From positions 1,550,001 to 1,614,000 of the forward strand of contig NZ_CP038437.2 in the NCBI RefSeq assembly GCF_008329985.2: a stretch of 64,000 nucleotides of DNA. Direction: 5' to 3'. The notes below the pieces were generated by a model that saw nothing but the letters and a program-made list of their open reading frames with translations, had not been told where the DNA came from and made no database searches. Source of the DNA: Halomonas binhaiensis. Its GTDB lineage: Bacteria > Pseudomonadota > Gammaproteobacteria > Pseudomonadales > Halomonadaceae. This document shows positions 24,743-33,448 of the stretch, one piece after another. Made by a program: the position numbers and the translations under genes. Every line of letters begins with the position of its first letter. The stretch's first letter is position 1.

Positions 24743-26181
24743 ACGGTCGACTGCTGATTGCCAACCGGGGCGAGATCGCCGTTCGTATCGTACGTGCCGC
24801 ACAGGAGCTGGGGCTGACCAGCATTGTGGTACACAGCGAGGCGGATGCTGAAAGCCTTGCCGTGCAACTGGCGGATGAAGCGGTGTGTATCGGCCCGGCC
24901 CAGGCAGCGAAGAGCTATCTGAATATCGACGCTATCCTTGCCGCTGCCCGCGATTGTCGTGCCGATGCGGTACATCCCGGTTATGGCTTCCTGTCAGAGA
25001 ATGCGGAGTTTGCCCGGCGTGTCGAGGCTGCGGGCATTGTCTTCGTGGGACCGGATGCTGGCTTGATCGAGCGCATGGGCAACAAGTCAGAGGCGCGGGC
25101 CACGGCGATGGCGGCGGGTGTTCCGGTAGTGCCGGGCTCTCCCGGGCCGGTGGTTGGCATTGACGAGGCAACAAGTGTTGCCGGTGATGTTGGCTATCCA
25201 CTACTTATCAAGGCTGCAGCGGGGGGCGGTGGACGTGGCATTCGCACCGCGCGCAACGAGAGTGAGTTGCGTGAACAGTTGCCGCTGGCTCAGGCAGAAG
25301 CGCGTGCAGCATTCGGTGACGATAGTGTCTATCTGGAGCGTTACATCGAGCGGGCGAGGCATATCGAGGTGCAGATTCTCGCCGATGGTGAGCGTGCTGT
25401 GCACCTGTTCGAGCGCGAGTGTTCCCTGCAGCGTCGTCGCCAGAAGGTGTTTGAGGAGGCGCCGTCTCCAGCACTTTCCGAAAAGGCACGTCAGCAGCTC
25501 TGTGAGTCTGCCGTGGCACTGGCCGAGCACGTCGGCTACCGCGCTGCGGGCACGCTTGAATACCTGTATGACGACGATAGCGGCGAATTCTTCTTTATCG
25601 AGATGAATACCCGCATTCAGGTAGAGCATCCGGTCACGGAGATGATTACCGGTATCGACCTGGTTCGAGAGATGATCCGTATCGCCCTGGGGCAGGGCCT
25701 GTCACTGCAGCAGGGCGATATCCAGCGTCGCGGTTGGGCGGTGGAAATGCGCCTTAATGCCGAGGATCCCGACAAGGGGTTCTTCCCGTCACCAGGGCGC
25801 GTGGAGAAGCTGACCTGGCCCACGGGCCCCGGTATTCGCATCGATTCGTTGCTCTATGAAGGCTATCGCATGCCTCCCTATTACGATTCGATGGTGGCCA
25901 AGCTGATTGTCTGGGATGAAACCCGTGAGGCGGCGCTGAAGCGGGCAGCTCGGGCATTGGATGAGTTCTGCCTGGAAGGATTCACCACCACGGCGGGCCT
26001 GCACCGCCGTCTGTTGGATGAACCTGCCATCCAGAACGGTGATTTCCACACCGGCAGTCTGGAAGTCTGGCTGGAGGATCAATCTCAAGCGCTCTCTCAA
26101 TCCGAGTCTCAACTCCGGTCTCAAGCCCAGTCTCAACTCCGGTCTCAACCCCAGTCCACATCAGTGGAGGAGGCATCATGA
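24739..26181 (+). CDS. Biotin carboxylase subunit
   Basis: ATP-dependent carboxylation of carrier-bound biotin. The 480-residue protein shows the N-terminal domain (ANRGEIAVRIVRA, residues 8-20; GYGFLSENAEFA near 80), the ATP-grasp glycine loop AAAGGGGRGIR near 160 and the metal/active-site FIEMNTRIQVEHPVTE near 285-300. The last 30 or so residues are a Ser/Gln-rich tail made by a 12-bp repeat and lie outside the fold. Start and stop both overlap neighbours by 4 bp (carrier before, pxpB after). This resembles the BC domain of urea carboxylase as well as AccC; context favours a dedicated amide or lactam carboxylase. Confidence 0.93.
   Translation: MNGRLLIANRGEIAVRIVRAAQELGLTSIVVHSEADAESLAVQLADEAVCIGPAQAAKSYLNIDAILAAARDCRADAVHPGYGFLSENAEFARRVEAAGIVFVGPDAGLIERMGNKSEARATAMAAGVPVVPGSPGPVVGIDEATSVAGDVGYPLLIKAAAGGGGRGIRTARNESELREQLPLAQAEARAAFGDDSVYLERYIERARHIEVQILADGERAVHLFERECSLQRRRQKVFEEAPSPALSEKARQQLCESAVALAEHVGYRAAGTLEYLYDDDSGEFFFIEMNTRIQVEHPVTEMITGIDLVREMIRIALGQGLSLQQGDIQRRGWAVEMRLNAEDPDKGFFPSPGRVEKLTWPTGPGIRIDSLLYEGYRMPPYYDSMVAKLIVWDETREAALKRAARALDEFCLEGFTTTAGLHRRLLDEPAIQNGDFHTGSLEVWLEDQSQALSQSESQLRSQAQSQLRSQPQSTSVEEAS
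26083..26154 (+). repeat. 12-bp tandem repeat at the 3' end of the biotin carboxylase gene
   Basis: TCTCAA recurs at 26083, 26095, 26107, 26119, 26131 and 26143 with alternating six-base partners (CTCCGG and GCCCAG/CCCCAG), giving a 24-bp higher-order period. It encodes an SQ-rich C-terminal tail absent from normal biotin carboxylases. Confidence 0.85.
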
Positions 26182-27083
26182 ACGCTGAATCCGTTACGGA
26201 AACTGCTGCGGCACGCTATAGCGTTGCGGGCGATGAATTCCTGTTCGTCGAGCTCAGCGAATCGATGACACTGGAGGCTTTCTTTCGCTCGATCTCGATC
26301 ACTGGTCGTCTGCGGGAGAGGGCGTTACCTGGGGTGCTGGAAATCTGTCCGGCCAATGCCTCCTATCAGGTACGCATTGATCCGCAGCAGATATCGGTGA
26401 GCCAGTTGCAGGCCGAGCTGGAAGATATCGATGCCGAAGTATCCAGCCAGTCCGTTCAGAGGCTGACCACGCGGGTGGTTGAGGTACCGGTGCTGTACAA
26501 CGATCCCTGGACCCATGAAACGCTGATGCGTTTTCGGGATCGCCATCAGGATCCAAGTGGTACGGATCTCGAGTATGCCGCACGCATCAATGGCTATGCC
26601 GATGTCGAGGCCTTTATCGATGCTCACAGTGGCAGCCCTTGGTTTGTGTCGATGGTGGGCTTTGTTGCCGGTTTGCCGTTCATGTACCAGATGGTGCCTC
26701 GCGAACGCCAGATCCAGGTGCCCAAGTATCTGCGGCCGCGTACCGATACTCCGAAGCAGACCGTCGGTTACGGTGGCTGTTTCAGCTGCATCTATTCAGT
26801 GCGTGGGGCGGGGGGCTACCAGATGTTCGGTGTCACGCCGATGCCGATCTACGACCCCACTGGCAACATGCCGCATATCGACGACTCGATGATCTACTTC
26901 CGGCCCGGCGATATCGTCAAGCACCGTCCGATCACCCGTGAGGAGTATGACACCTTGCAGGCCGCCGCCGAGGCTGGTGAGTTCAAGCCACGAACAGCCG
27001 AGTTCGTGTTTGATCTGGATGATTTCACTGCCGATCCCGATAGTGTCGCCAATCGTGTCAAGGAGGTGCTCAATGAGCATTGA
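26178..27083 (+). CDS. pxpB: 5-oxoprolinase subunit B (KipI / AHS1 family)
   Basis: A 301-residue protein of the KipI/allophanate-hydrolase-subunit-1 family, homologous to one half of the carboxyltransferase part of urea carboxylase. Visible are YSVAGDEFLFVEL near the start, the VVEVPVLYNDPW segment near 98-108, GFVAGLPFMY near 160 and YGGCFSCIYSVRGAGGYQM near 200-218. The length is above the 220 or so residues of E. coli PxpB, with an extended C-terminus (about 230-300). It overlaps the biotin carboxylase by 4 bp and pxpC by 11 bp. Confidence 0.92.
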   Translation: MNAESVTETAAARYSVAGDEFLFVELSESMTLEAFFRSISITGRLRERALPGVLEICPANASYQVRIDPQQISVSQLQAELEDIDAEVSSQSVQRLTTRVVEVPVLYNDPWTHETLMRFRDRHQDPSGTDLEYAARINGYADVEAFIDAHSGSPWFVSMVGFVAGLPFMYQMVPRERQIQVPKYLRPRTDTPKQTVGYGGCFSCIYSVRGAGGYQMFGVTPMPIYDPTGNMPHIDDSMIYFRPGDIVKHRPITREEYDTLQAAAEAGEFKPRTAEFVFDLDDFTADPDSVANRVKEVLNEH

Positions 27084-28047
27084 AGTGATCAAGCCGGGAC
27101 TTGCGACCACCATTCAGGATGCTGGGCGTAGTGGTCATTATCATCTAGGGATCCCGCCATCGGGAGCCATGGATCAGGTCTCGATGCGCTCCGCCAATCT
27201 ACTGCTTGGCAATCCGGAAGCTGCTGCAGTGCTTGAATGCGCTTTGATGGGCCCGGAGCTGCGCTTTCATGACACCCTGCGTATTGCCACCGGTGGCGCG
27301 CAAATGGTGCCGAAGATTGATGGCGTCGCCTGTCCCAATCATGAAGTCATCGAGGTGCCGGCGGGGAGTGTACTGAGCTTTGACTTCGTACGAGCGGGGG
27401 CGCGCCTGTATCTGGCGGTGGAAGGGGGCTTCGATGTACCCGAACGCCTCGGCAGTCGCAGCACCTATGCATTGGGTAGTCTCGGAGGCCTGGAAGGTCG
27501 GCCGCTGCAAGCGGGGGATCGGTTGAAGGTACTGTCGGCAGAGTATTGTGCGGATGTTGGCCGATCCTTGCCGGAGTCCTTGAGGCCCGTATATCACAAG
27601 CAATACGAGCTGCGCGTGGTACCCGGTATCTATGATCACCGTTTGACACCGGAAGCTCGTGAACGCTTTTACGACGAACTGTGGTCAGTGGGTTCCGAAG
27701 CAGACCGTATCGGTTATCGCTTCAAGGGGGGAACGCCACTGGAGTTCATCGAGCGGGAGCCACCTTTTGGTGCCGGTGATGACCCTTCGAATATTGTCGA
27801 TGCCTGCTATCCCATTGGCTCCATCCAGGTGCCGAGTGGTAGCGAACCCATCGTGCTGCATCGTGATGCAGTATCAGGCGGTGGGTACGCGATGATCGGT
27901 ACTGTGATCAGTGCCGACATGGATCTGATTGGTCAGATTCAGCCCCACCAAAAGGTGCGTTTCGTGCCGGTTTCCCTGCAACAGGCCTTGACGGCCAGGG
28001 CCGAGTACCAGCAGCGCCTGCAAGGGCTTCGTCAGGCATTGGTTTGA
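27073..28047 (+). CDS. pxpC: 5-oxoprolinase subunit C (KipA / AHS2 family)
   Basis: A 324-residue biotin-dependent-carboxyltransferase-type protein. It opens with IEVIKPGLATTIQDAGR and then GIPPSGAMDQVS, the hallmark of the AHS2/KipA family, and ends with the RDAVSGGGYAMIGTVI and ADMDLIGQ motifs. ATG 27073 lies inside the end of pxpB (11-bp overlap). Together with PxpB, the carrier and the biotin carboxylase, it completes the domain set of a urea-carboxylase-like enzyme on separate chains. Confidence 0.93.
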   Translation: MSIEVIKPGLATTIQDAGRSGHYHLGIPPSGAMDQVSMRSANLLLGNPEAAAVLECALMGPELRFHDTLRIATGGAQMVPKIDGVACPNHEVIEVPAGSVLSFDFVRAGARLYLAVEGGFDVPERLGSRSTYALGSLGGLEGRPLQAGDRLKVLSAEYCADVGRSLPESLRPVYHKQYELRVVPGIYDHRLTPEARERFYDELWSVGSEADRIGYRFKGGTPLEFIEREPPFGAGDDPSNIVDACYPIGSIQVPSGSEPIVLHRDAVSGGGYAMIGTVISADMDLIGQIQPHQKVRFVPVSLQQALTARAEYQQRLQGLRQALV

Positions 28048-28054
28048 TGTTCCC

Positions 28055-28115
28055 CAGAGGCTGAACGCCTCTGACGTATCTTCTCCTCACTGTTGCTCGG
28101 GGCCTTGTGGCCCCG
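28055..28115 (+). terminator. Two hairpins after pxpC
   Basis: CAGAGGC-TGAAC-GCCTCTG (28055-28073) and CGGGGCC-TTGT-GGCCCCG (28098-28115) follow the pxpC stop. Neither has a T-run. They may reduce read-through into the second permease or protect the pxp transcript end. Confidence 0.5.
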
Positions 28116-28206
28116 TAGGAGAGCTTTGTCATTTTGATGGAGTTCAGCAAAGGTACTGCTAGTCCTCGAACTTGGAATAACAACATTAAATCAAGAGGAT
28201 ATTTCC

Positions 28207-29568
28207 ATGAGCAATATATCCCGTTGTTCAGAGACGTCTGTCGATAGCGACTATACGGATCGCCCGGTGCCCAGCGACCAGCGCATGCCGAGGCTCAATC
28301 TGATGATGGCCTGGTGGGCGGTATGCAGCGCAGTTTTCTACATGGTGGTGGCAGCGTCCATGGCGCGCAATTATGGGACAGCCAATGCCTTGATAGGCAT
28401 CGTCCTGAGCGTGCTGTGTTACGGCATCATCAATGCGGTCATCAGTCGCTTTGCCATGCGTACAGGCGTGACGGTGGCCTTGTTCTCCAAGGTGATGTTC
28501 GGACATGTCGGAGCCGTGATCGCTACCTTGATCTTTTTTGCCACCGCCCTGTATTACGCTGTCTTCGAGGGTTATGTGATGGCACTGGTATTGTCCGAAT
28601 GGTCGCCGTCTCTGGGCATGCCCATGGCCACGCTGATCGTCGTGGTATTGGGAGTCTCGCTGATTTTCGGCAGCATTCAACACTGGCTCGACAAGTTCAA
28701 TGGCATTCTGCTGCCGGTCTATGTGATTGGCATGCTTGTCGCCGTGGCTGTGGCGATTGCTGTGCATGGATACCCGTCGGGATGGTTGAGCCAGGTACCT
28801 GAAGGCGGTGCAAGCCCCTGGGGATGGTGGCATGCCTTCAGCTACTACATGGGTGTCTGGGTGCTGATGATGTTCACCTTTGACTATGCACGTTTTGGCC
28901 GTCAGGAAGATGCCGGCTTCCATGGGCGGGTGACCTTTGGCGTGCCGTTCTATCTCATGACGTTTCTCTTCAGTGGCCTAGTAGGCATCCTGCTGGATGC
29001 GTGTCTACCCAGCGAAGGACTTTCTGAGGCCTCTATTGTGCTGGGGCTGCTGAAACTGCTGGGAGTGGGGGGGCTATTGTTGGTGTGGGTGACCCAGAGC
29101 CGTATCAATACGGCGAACTTCTACTTGGCGACAGTGAACCTGGAAGCCTTCATCGGCAAGGCCATGGGAATCAGGCTGAACAAGTTCGTGGCAGGCTGCC
29201 TGGTTGGTGTATTGGCCTGGGGGTTGATGTCGGCAGATGTCTTCTCTTACTTGCTCAAGGCACTGGCCTATCAGGGCGTGTTCGTGGTTGCCTGGGTGGG
29301 CGTGGCATTGGCTCATATCCTGTCGCGTACCTATCAGCGTCGCTTCAATGGCCACCTGGAGCTTGTGGATGCAAGAATTCCTGCGCTCAATCCATGTGGT
29401 CTCGTGGCATGGGGCGGCGCTACCCTGTGTGGCATTGGTGTGATGCATCTGCCCGGCTGGTCTGGCGCTTCAGCGCCTTTGACCTTCATCGCCGCCTATC
29501 TGGTCTATGCCGTGGGGCTGCATTTTGCGAGGCCGCAGTGGTATAGCGTAGAGCCCTCAGCATCTTGA
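28207..29568 (+). CDS. NCS1/CodB-type permease
   Basis: A 453-residue membrane protein with about twelve hydrophobic segments, of the purine-cytosine permease branch; MVVAASMARNYGTANA near residue 45 and FNGILLPVYVIGML near 165 are typical helices. It is not closely similar to the NCS1 carrier at 15.1 kb. It is 159 bp behind pxpC beyond two hairpins, with AAGAGG before the ATG, so it may have its own promoter yet be regulated with the pxp genes. The likely cargo is the cyclic amide consumed by the operon. Its last codons lie in a 23-bp tandem repeat. Confidence 0.88.
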   Translation: MSNISRCSETSVDSDYTDRPVPSDQRMPRLNLMMAWWAVCSAVFYMVVAASMARNYGTANALIGIVLSVLCYGIINAVISRFAMRTGVTVALFSKVMFGHVGAVIATLIFFATALYYAVFEGYVMALVLSEWSPSLGMPMATLIVVVLGVSLIFGSIQHWLDKFNGILLPVYVIGMLVAVAVAIAVHGYPSGWLSQVPEGGASPWGWWHAFSYYMGVWVLMMFTFDYARFGRQEDAGFHGRVTFGVPFYLMTFLFSGLVGILLDACLPSEGLSEASIVLGLLKLLGVGGLLLVWVTQSRINTANFYLATVNLEAFIGKAMGIRLNKFVAGCLVGVLAWGLMSADVFSYLLKALAYQGVFVVAWVGVALAHILSRTYQRRFNGHLELVDARIPALNPCGLVAWGGATLCGIGVMHLPGWSGASAPLTFIAAYLVYAVGLHFARPQWYSVEPSAS

Positions 29569-29640
29569 AACTGGAGCCCTCAGCATCTTGAAACTGGAGC
29601 CATCAGCGTCTTGAAACTGGAGCCCCTCAGTTTCTTGAAG
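29552..29640. repeat. 23-bp tandem repeat over the permease stop codon
   Basis: Units start at 29552, 29575, 29598 and 29621 (partial), each with AGC-CTCAGC-TCTTGAAACTGG-type content. The first unit encodes the last residues EPSAS and supplies the TGA stop; the others are untranslated copies. Confidence 0.85.
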
Positions 29641-29696
29641 CCAATAGCTCTCAACCATTCGAAGAACTGTTGGTGCAGGACTCTGGCCTGATACCT

Positions 29697-29731
29697 AAAA
29701 ACCCAGGGGCCATGATGGCCCCTGGGTTTTT
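29697..29731. terminator. Strong bidirectional rho-independent terminator
   Basis: Arms of 17 bp pair perfectly around one base: A5 then CCCAGGGGCCAT, and ATGGCCCCTGGG then T5. The GC-rich stem with T-runs on both strands ends the permease transcript rightward and the lipoprotein transcript leftward. Confidence 0.9.
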
Positions 29732-29792
29732 ACTGCCCCACAAGATTACCTGCGAGCTTCTGGCTGAAAAGCCCAGAGGCCCAGACTGTCGG

Positions 29793-30638
29793 TTACTGCT
29801 GTGGGCTGCTGTCATCCTGCTGCTGTTCGGCTTCCTCTTCGACAGCATCGCCAGCGGCTTCAGGGTCGCTGTCTTCTTGAATGGAGCTGTCTTTCTCTTT
29901 CTGCTTGTCATCCTTATCAGATGAACTGCTTGCCTCGGCCGAAGGTTCACTCATCTCGTATGAGCCGCTGATTTCGCCTTCAAACAGTGGGTGGGCGTCA
30001 TCCAGGCTGTCAAACGGTTCGATCAGGGTCTTGCCTCCAGTGGCGTCGTCACCCTTTCCGTCGGCCTCCACATAGCTATCCCCATCGAAGCGCAAGCGTA
30101 CTGTCTCGGAGGGCTGGTCGGCGGCGACATGACGTTGCATCAACAGGTCCTGCCAGCCGTCATGGTTGTCCGCGCCCAGTGCGATAGGCGGCTCGGTCGT
30201 TGGCTGGGCGCTGAGTACCTGGTAGGTATCGCCTTGGGCCTGGAGAATCAGAGTATCGCAGCCACCGGTACCACAGACCATAGGGCCGACGACATGCACG
30301 ATCGCTTCATCTTGTCCGTCATCATTGAGATCGGCCCAGCCCACCAGATAACGGATCTCGCCCAGTTGCGGGTCGAAGTTGCCACGCAAGGAGTCTTCCA
30401 GAACCTGCTGGCGCTCGGCGGGGTCGATGGCTGAGGTAGGCTCCTCGGCCTTGGATTCAGCATCTTCGGCTTCCGCGTCAGAAGTCGAAGTATCCTGGGT
30501 ATCAGCCGCGTCGGCGTTCTGAGTCTGCTCGCTTCCCCCATTGGTGCCTTCTGCATCTTCATCGTTATCCGAGCAGCCGGATAGGCCGATACCAAGCCAG
30601 AGGGCGGCGGTGAGAGCCAGCATGGGTTTTGCGTTCAT
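29793..30638 (-). CDS. Predicted lipoprotein with acidic C-terminal tail
   Basis: With ATG at 30638 (281 residues, AAAGGA 8 bp upstream) the protein has a lipoprotein signal peptide ending in the lipobox LSGC (Cys near residue 22). A Glu/Asp/Thr-rich linker precedes a central domain (about 85-195) with ADLNDDGQDEAIVHVVG, resembling FG-GAP/integrin-like calcium-loop segments, and CGTGGCDTLIL. The last 50 residues are Ser/Asp/Glu/Gln-rich, which fits a halophile's surface. Function unknown. Behind an S9 peptidase gene on the same strand. Confidence 0.75.
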   Translation of the reverse strand: MNAKPMLALTAALWLGIGLSGCSDNDEDAEGTNGGSEQTQNADAADTQDTSTSDAEAEDAESKAEEPTSAIDPAERQQVLEDSLRGNFDPQLGEIRYLVGWADLNDDGQDEAIVHVVGPMVCGTGGCDTLILQAQGDTYQVLSAQPTTEPPIALGADNHDGWQDLLMQRHVAADQPSETVRLRFDGDSYVEADGKGDDATGGKTLIEPFDSLDDAHPLFEGEISGSYEMSEPSAEASSSSDKDDKQKEKDSSIQEDSDPEAAGDAVEEEAEQQQDDSSPQQ

Positions 30639-30702
30639 TGAATGTCCTTTTCCGTCGATTGCCGCAGGTTCGTGATTCGCGGCTTTCAGCATAATGGATG
30701 TC

Positions 30703-32865
30703 TTACGCGTGTGTTAATGGGCTGGCGAAATCAATGTGCTTCCCGTCATCGGCGAGACCCAGGGCCCAGAGGATGAAGGCATCCTGACGGGCTCCATCGC
30801 GCCAGGCCTTGAAACGACCGGAAGCACCGCCATGACCAGCTTCCATGTCAGTGCGCAGGAGTACTGGTCGATTGGACAACTCAGGGTTGTCGATGTTCGC
30901 CATGGCCAAGCGAGCGTAGAGTTTGGCGGGCTCCCAGTAGGGGACACGAGTATCGTGCCAGCTGCCCTGAAGGAATACTGCCGGCCAGTCTGCTGCAGCC
31001 AGGTTGTCCAATGGTGAATAGCTGCGGATACGCCGGGCAGCGGCAGGTTCCTGCGGATCGCCCCATTCGGTATATTCCGCTGTGGTCAAGGGGAGGTCCG
31101 GATTGTTCATGGTACGCAGGACATCGACGAAAGGTACGTCGAGAACCGCGGCACAGAAGGATCCTGGAGCAGCATTGAGGCTGGCGCCGACCAACAGGCC
31201 GCCAGCACTGGCGCCGTAGGCGACAATACGTTCAGCATCGGCCAGGCCGTGCTCGACAAGGGCATCCCGGGCAGCGAGGAAGTCCTCGAAACTGTTGGTC
31301 TTGTGCTCCAGCTTGCCCGCCAGATACCAGGGCTCGCCTCTTTCTCCCCCTCCACGAACATGGGCGACAGCAAAAGCGATGCCTCGCTGCAACAGCTCCA
31401 GGCGTGAAATCGAGAACCAGGGGTCCAGAGCTTCGCCGTAGGCTCCATAGCCATACAGCAAGGTGGGCATGGCCTGGTTGGCGAGATCGGCCCGGCGGAC
31501 GATCGATACCGGGACACGCTCTCCGTCATGGGAGGTGGCCCAGATGCGATCGCAGACCAGGTCCTGCGGAGTAAGATCGCCGTGAACAGTCTGGCGCTTG
31601 AGCAGGGTACGGGTAGCGCCATCCAGGTCCACTTCCCACCAACTTGGCGGTGTCGTGAAGGATTCCTCGCGCAGGCGCAGGGTGCGGGTATCGAAATGGG
31701 GCGAGTCCGCCATACCGATGCTCAGTAGCCCGGTAGAGCAGGGCAGGGGTTCATCGAGGCAGATGTTGCCTTTGGCATCCAGCTCGATGCGGTGCAGGTG
31801 AAGTTGTGCCTGCTCATGGTCACGTTCCGTGACCACGAGCCCCCAGGAGTAGGCGTCGATACCTTCCAGAGTGACATCCTGACGATGGGGCAGCAGCACA
31901 CGTGTCATGGTGGCGATGTCGGGGGAAGATGAAATGGCCAAGTCTTCATCGATGACATCGAGCTGAAAGTGCACGGCATTGCGGTTATGCAGCAGGTAAA
32001 ACGCTCCAGGCCGGTGATCCAGGGCATATTCAACGCCTGACTGGCGCGGCAGTATACATAACGCGGGGGTTGCTGGGTGCGCTGCGGGAACCAAGTGGGT
32101 CTCGCTGGTGTCCTTTGAGGCACTCTCGATGATCAGCCAGGTGCGAGAACGAGTCTTGCCAAGGCCAACCCAGAATTGTGGATCGTCCTCGCGCAGGATC
32201 AGCTGCGGTGTCGGGAAGTGGATATTGCCTACTGGACCGCTGAGTTCCAGAGTGAGTCGCCAAACACTGTCAGGTCGTTGGGTGGCATCATAGCGAGTGA
32301 ACAGGAGGGTACTGTTGTCTTCGGCCCAGCACAGTTCGGGGCCAATCTGTTCCAGTAGCAGTTGCGGCTCGCCATCAGGCAGGCGCTTGAGGTAGAGCTG
32401 GTAGGTTTCATCGCCCTGAGTGTCTTCGCTCCAGGCCAGCCACTCTTCATCCGGTGACAATGTCATGTCACCCAGTTCGAAAAAAGTGTGCTGATGAGCG
32501 CGGGTTTCGAGGTCGAAGAAACATTCCTTCGCTGTGCTGTTACCGTTAGGGTGGCGCCACCACAGTGGATAATCGGCATCGGCAGCCGTCTCGCTCCACA
32601 CCGTATAGTGATCGAGAGGCGTGGGCAGGCCTTTTACGGCGAGTTCCCTACGTGCCAGGTGGCCTTGATAAAGCTGCTCGGCAAGAGGCATCAGGGGGGT
32701 GAACCAGGCGTCGGATTCCGTATTGGCTGCCGCAAGAAAGGCCTTTACGTTATCGTCATCGCGTTGCTCGAGCCAGTCCCAGTTCGGGTCATCCGGGTGC
32801 AGGAAGTCTTTGGCTGGGCAAGTGGCGGAAGAGGTGCCTGGTGCATTTGGCGGCTGTGCTTTCAT
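30703..32865 (-). CDS. S9-family oligopeptidase (oligopeptidase B type)
   Basis: A 720-residue cytoplasmic serine peptidase cleaving short peptides, probably after basic residues. An N-terminal seven-bladed propeller (about 70-440) precedes an alpha/beta hydrolase domain with Ser553 in YGASAGG, Asp638 in SWHDTRVP and His678 in EAGHGG, the correct triad order. No signal peptide is seen. The ATG at 32865 lacks a strong ribosome binding site. The lipoprotein gene lies 64 bp downstream on the same strand. Confidence 0.93.
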   Translation of the reverse strand: MKAQPPNAPGTSSATCPAKDFLHPDDPNWDWLEQRDDDNVKAFLAAANTESDAWFTPLMPLAEQLYQGHLARRELAVKGLPTPLDHYTVWSETAADADYPLWWRHPNGNSTAKECFFDLETRAHQHTFFELGDMTLSPDEEWLAWSEDTQGDETYQLYLKRLPDGEPQLLLEQIGPELCWAEDNSTLLFTRYDATQRPDSVWRLTLELSGPVGNIHFPTPQLILREDDPQFWVGLGKTRSRTWLIIESASKDTSETHLVPAAHPATPALCILPRQSGVEYALDHRPGAFYLLHNRNAVHFQLDVIDEDLAISSSPDIATMTRVLLPHRQDVTLEGIDAYSWGLVVTERDHEQAQLHLHRIELDAKGNICLDEPLPCSTGLLSIGMADSPHFDTRTLRLREESFTTPPSWWEVDLDGATRTLLKRQTVHGDLTPQDLVCDRIWATSHDGERVPVSIVRRADLANQAMPTLLYGYGAYGEALDPWFSISRLELLQRGIAFAVAHVRGGGERGEPWYLAGKLEHKTNSFEDFLAARDALVEHGLADAERIVAYGASAGGLLVGASLNAAPGSFCAAVLDVPFVDVLRTMNNPDLPLTTAEYTEWGDPQEPAAARRIRSYSPLDNLAAADWPAVFLQGSWHDTRVPYWEPAKLYARLAMANIDNPELSNRPVLLRTDMEAGHGGASGRFKAWRDGARQDAFILWALGLADDGKHIDFASPLTHA

Positions 32866-32937
32866 GGTGCGGGATGTACCATACTCAAGAGAAATTTCAT
32901 TATGCGCGCCTAAGGCGCGTTCTGGAGTGAGAAACAG

Positions 32938-33402
32938 ATGCTTATCGGAAATTCCATGTCATCGCTTTGGATGATCTATATCGCATTGTCGCTGGTGGTG
33001 CTGCTGACTGGCTACCTTGGCTTGGCTTTTCTTCCTCGTCTGCCGCGCTTGGTGATTACCTGGGCAGTGGCAGGGGTGATGTGGATGCCGGCGGCCTTCG
33101 AACTGCCCTTGACCGATGATGGTGAAGTATACCGGGGCGAAGCGCCAGGCGTGATGGTCGCTGCCGTGGCATTCGTTGAGCACAATGCGGTGGTCTTGGC
33201 TGGCTCGGGCATGAAAGTTGTCTTCGCTGCGGTGCTTGGTGCCTTGTTTGGCATCGTGCTGTGGTGGTTCGGCCACAAGCGTCGTGTACGCAAGGCAGAA
33301 GAAGCTCGAGCACAAGCTCGCCGCGAGCAGGCTGGTGGCGAAGATGAACCTTCCGTCTCCCGTGCAGAAGGTGGTCGCAGAGAACCTGTGCTTGGCCAAT
33401 GA
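32938..33402 (+). CDS. Small membrane protein, unknown function
   Basis: A 154-residue protein with an N-terminal segment (about 10-35), a second around 38-52, and a third at about 88-112, followed by a highly charged KRRVRKAEEARAQARR tail that should be cytoplasmic. I do not recognise a family. GGAG lies about 10 bp before the ATG. It is 46 bp upstream of the vWA protein, so the two are probably co-transcribed and may act together at the membrane. Confidence 0.65.
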   Translation: MLIGNSMSSLWMIYIALSLVVLLTGYLGLAFLPRLPRLVITWAVAGVMWMPAAFELPLTDDGEVYRGEAPGVMVAAVAFVEHNAVVLAGSGMKVVFAAVLGALFGIVLWWFGHKRRVRKAEEARAQARREQAGGEDEPSVSRAEGGRREPVLGQ

Positions 33403-33448
33403 TCTTGCCTGGAATGCTGGGCCAATGGGTTCCAGTTAAGGGGCTGTC

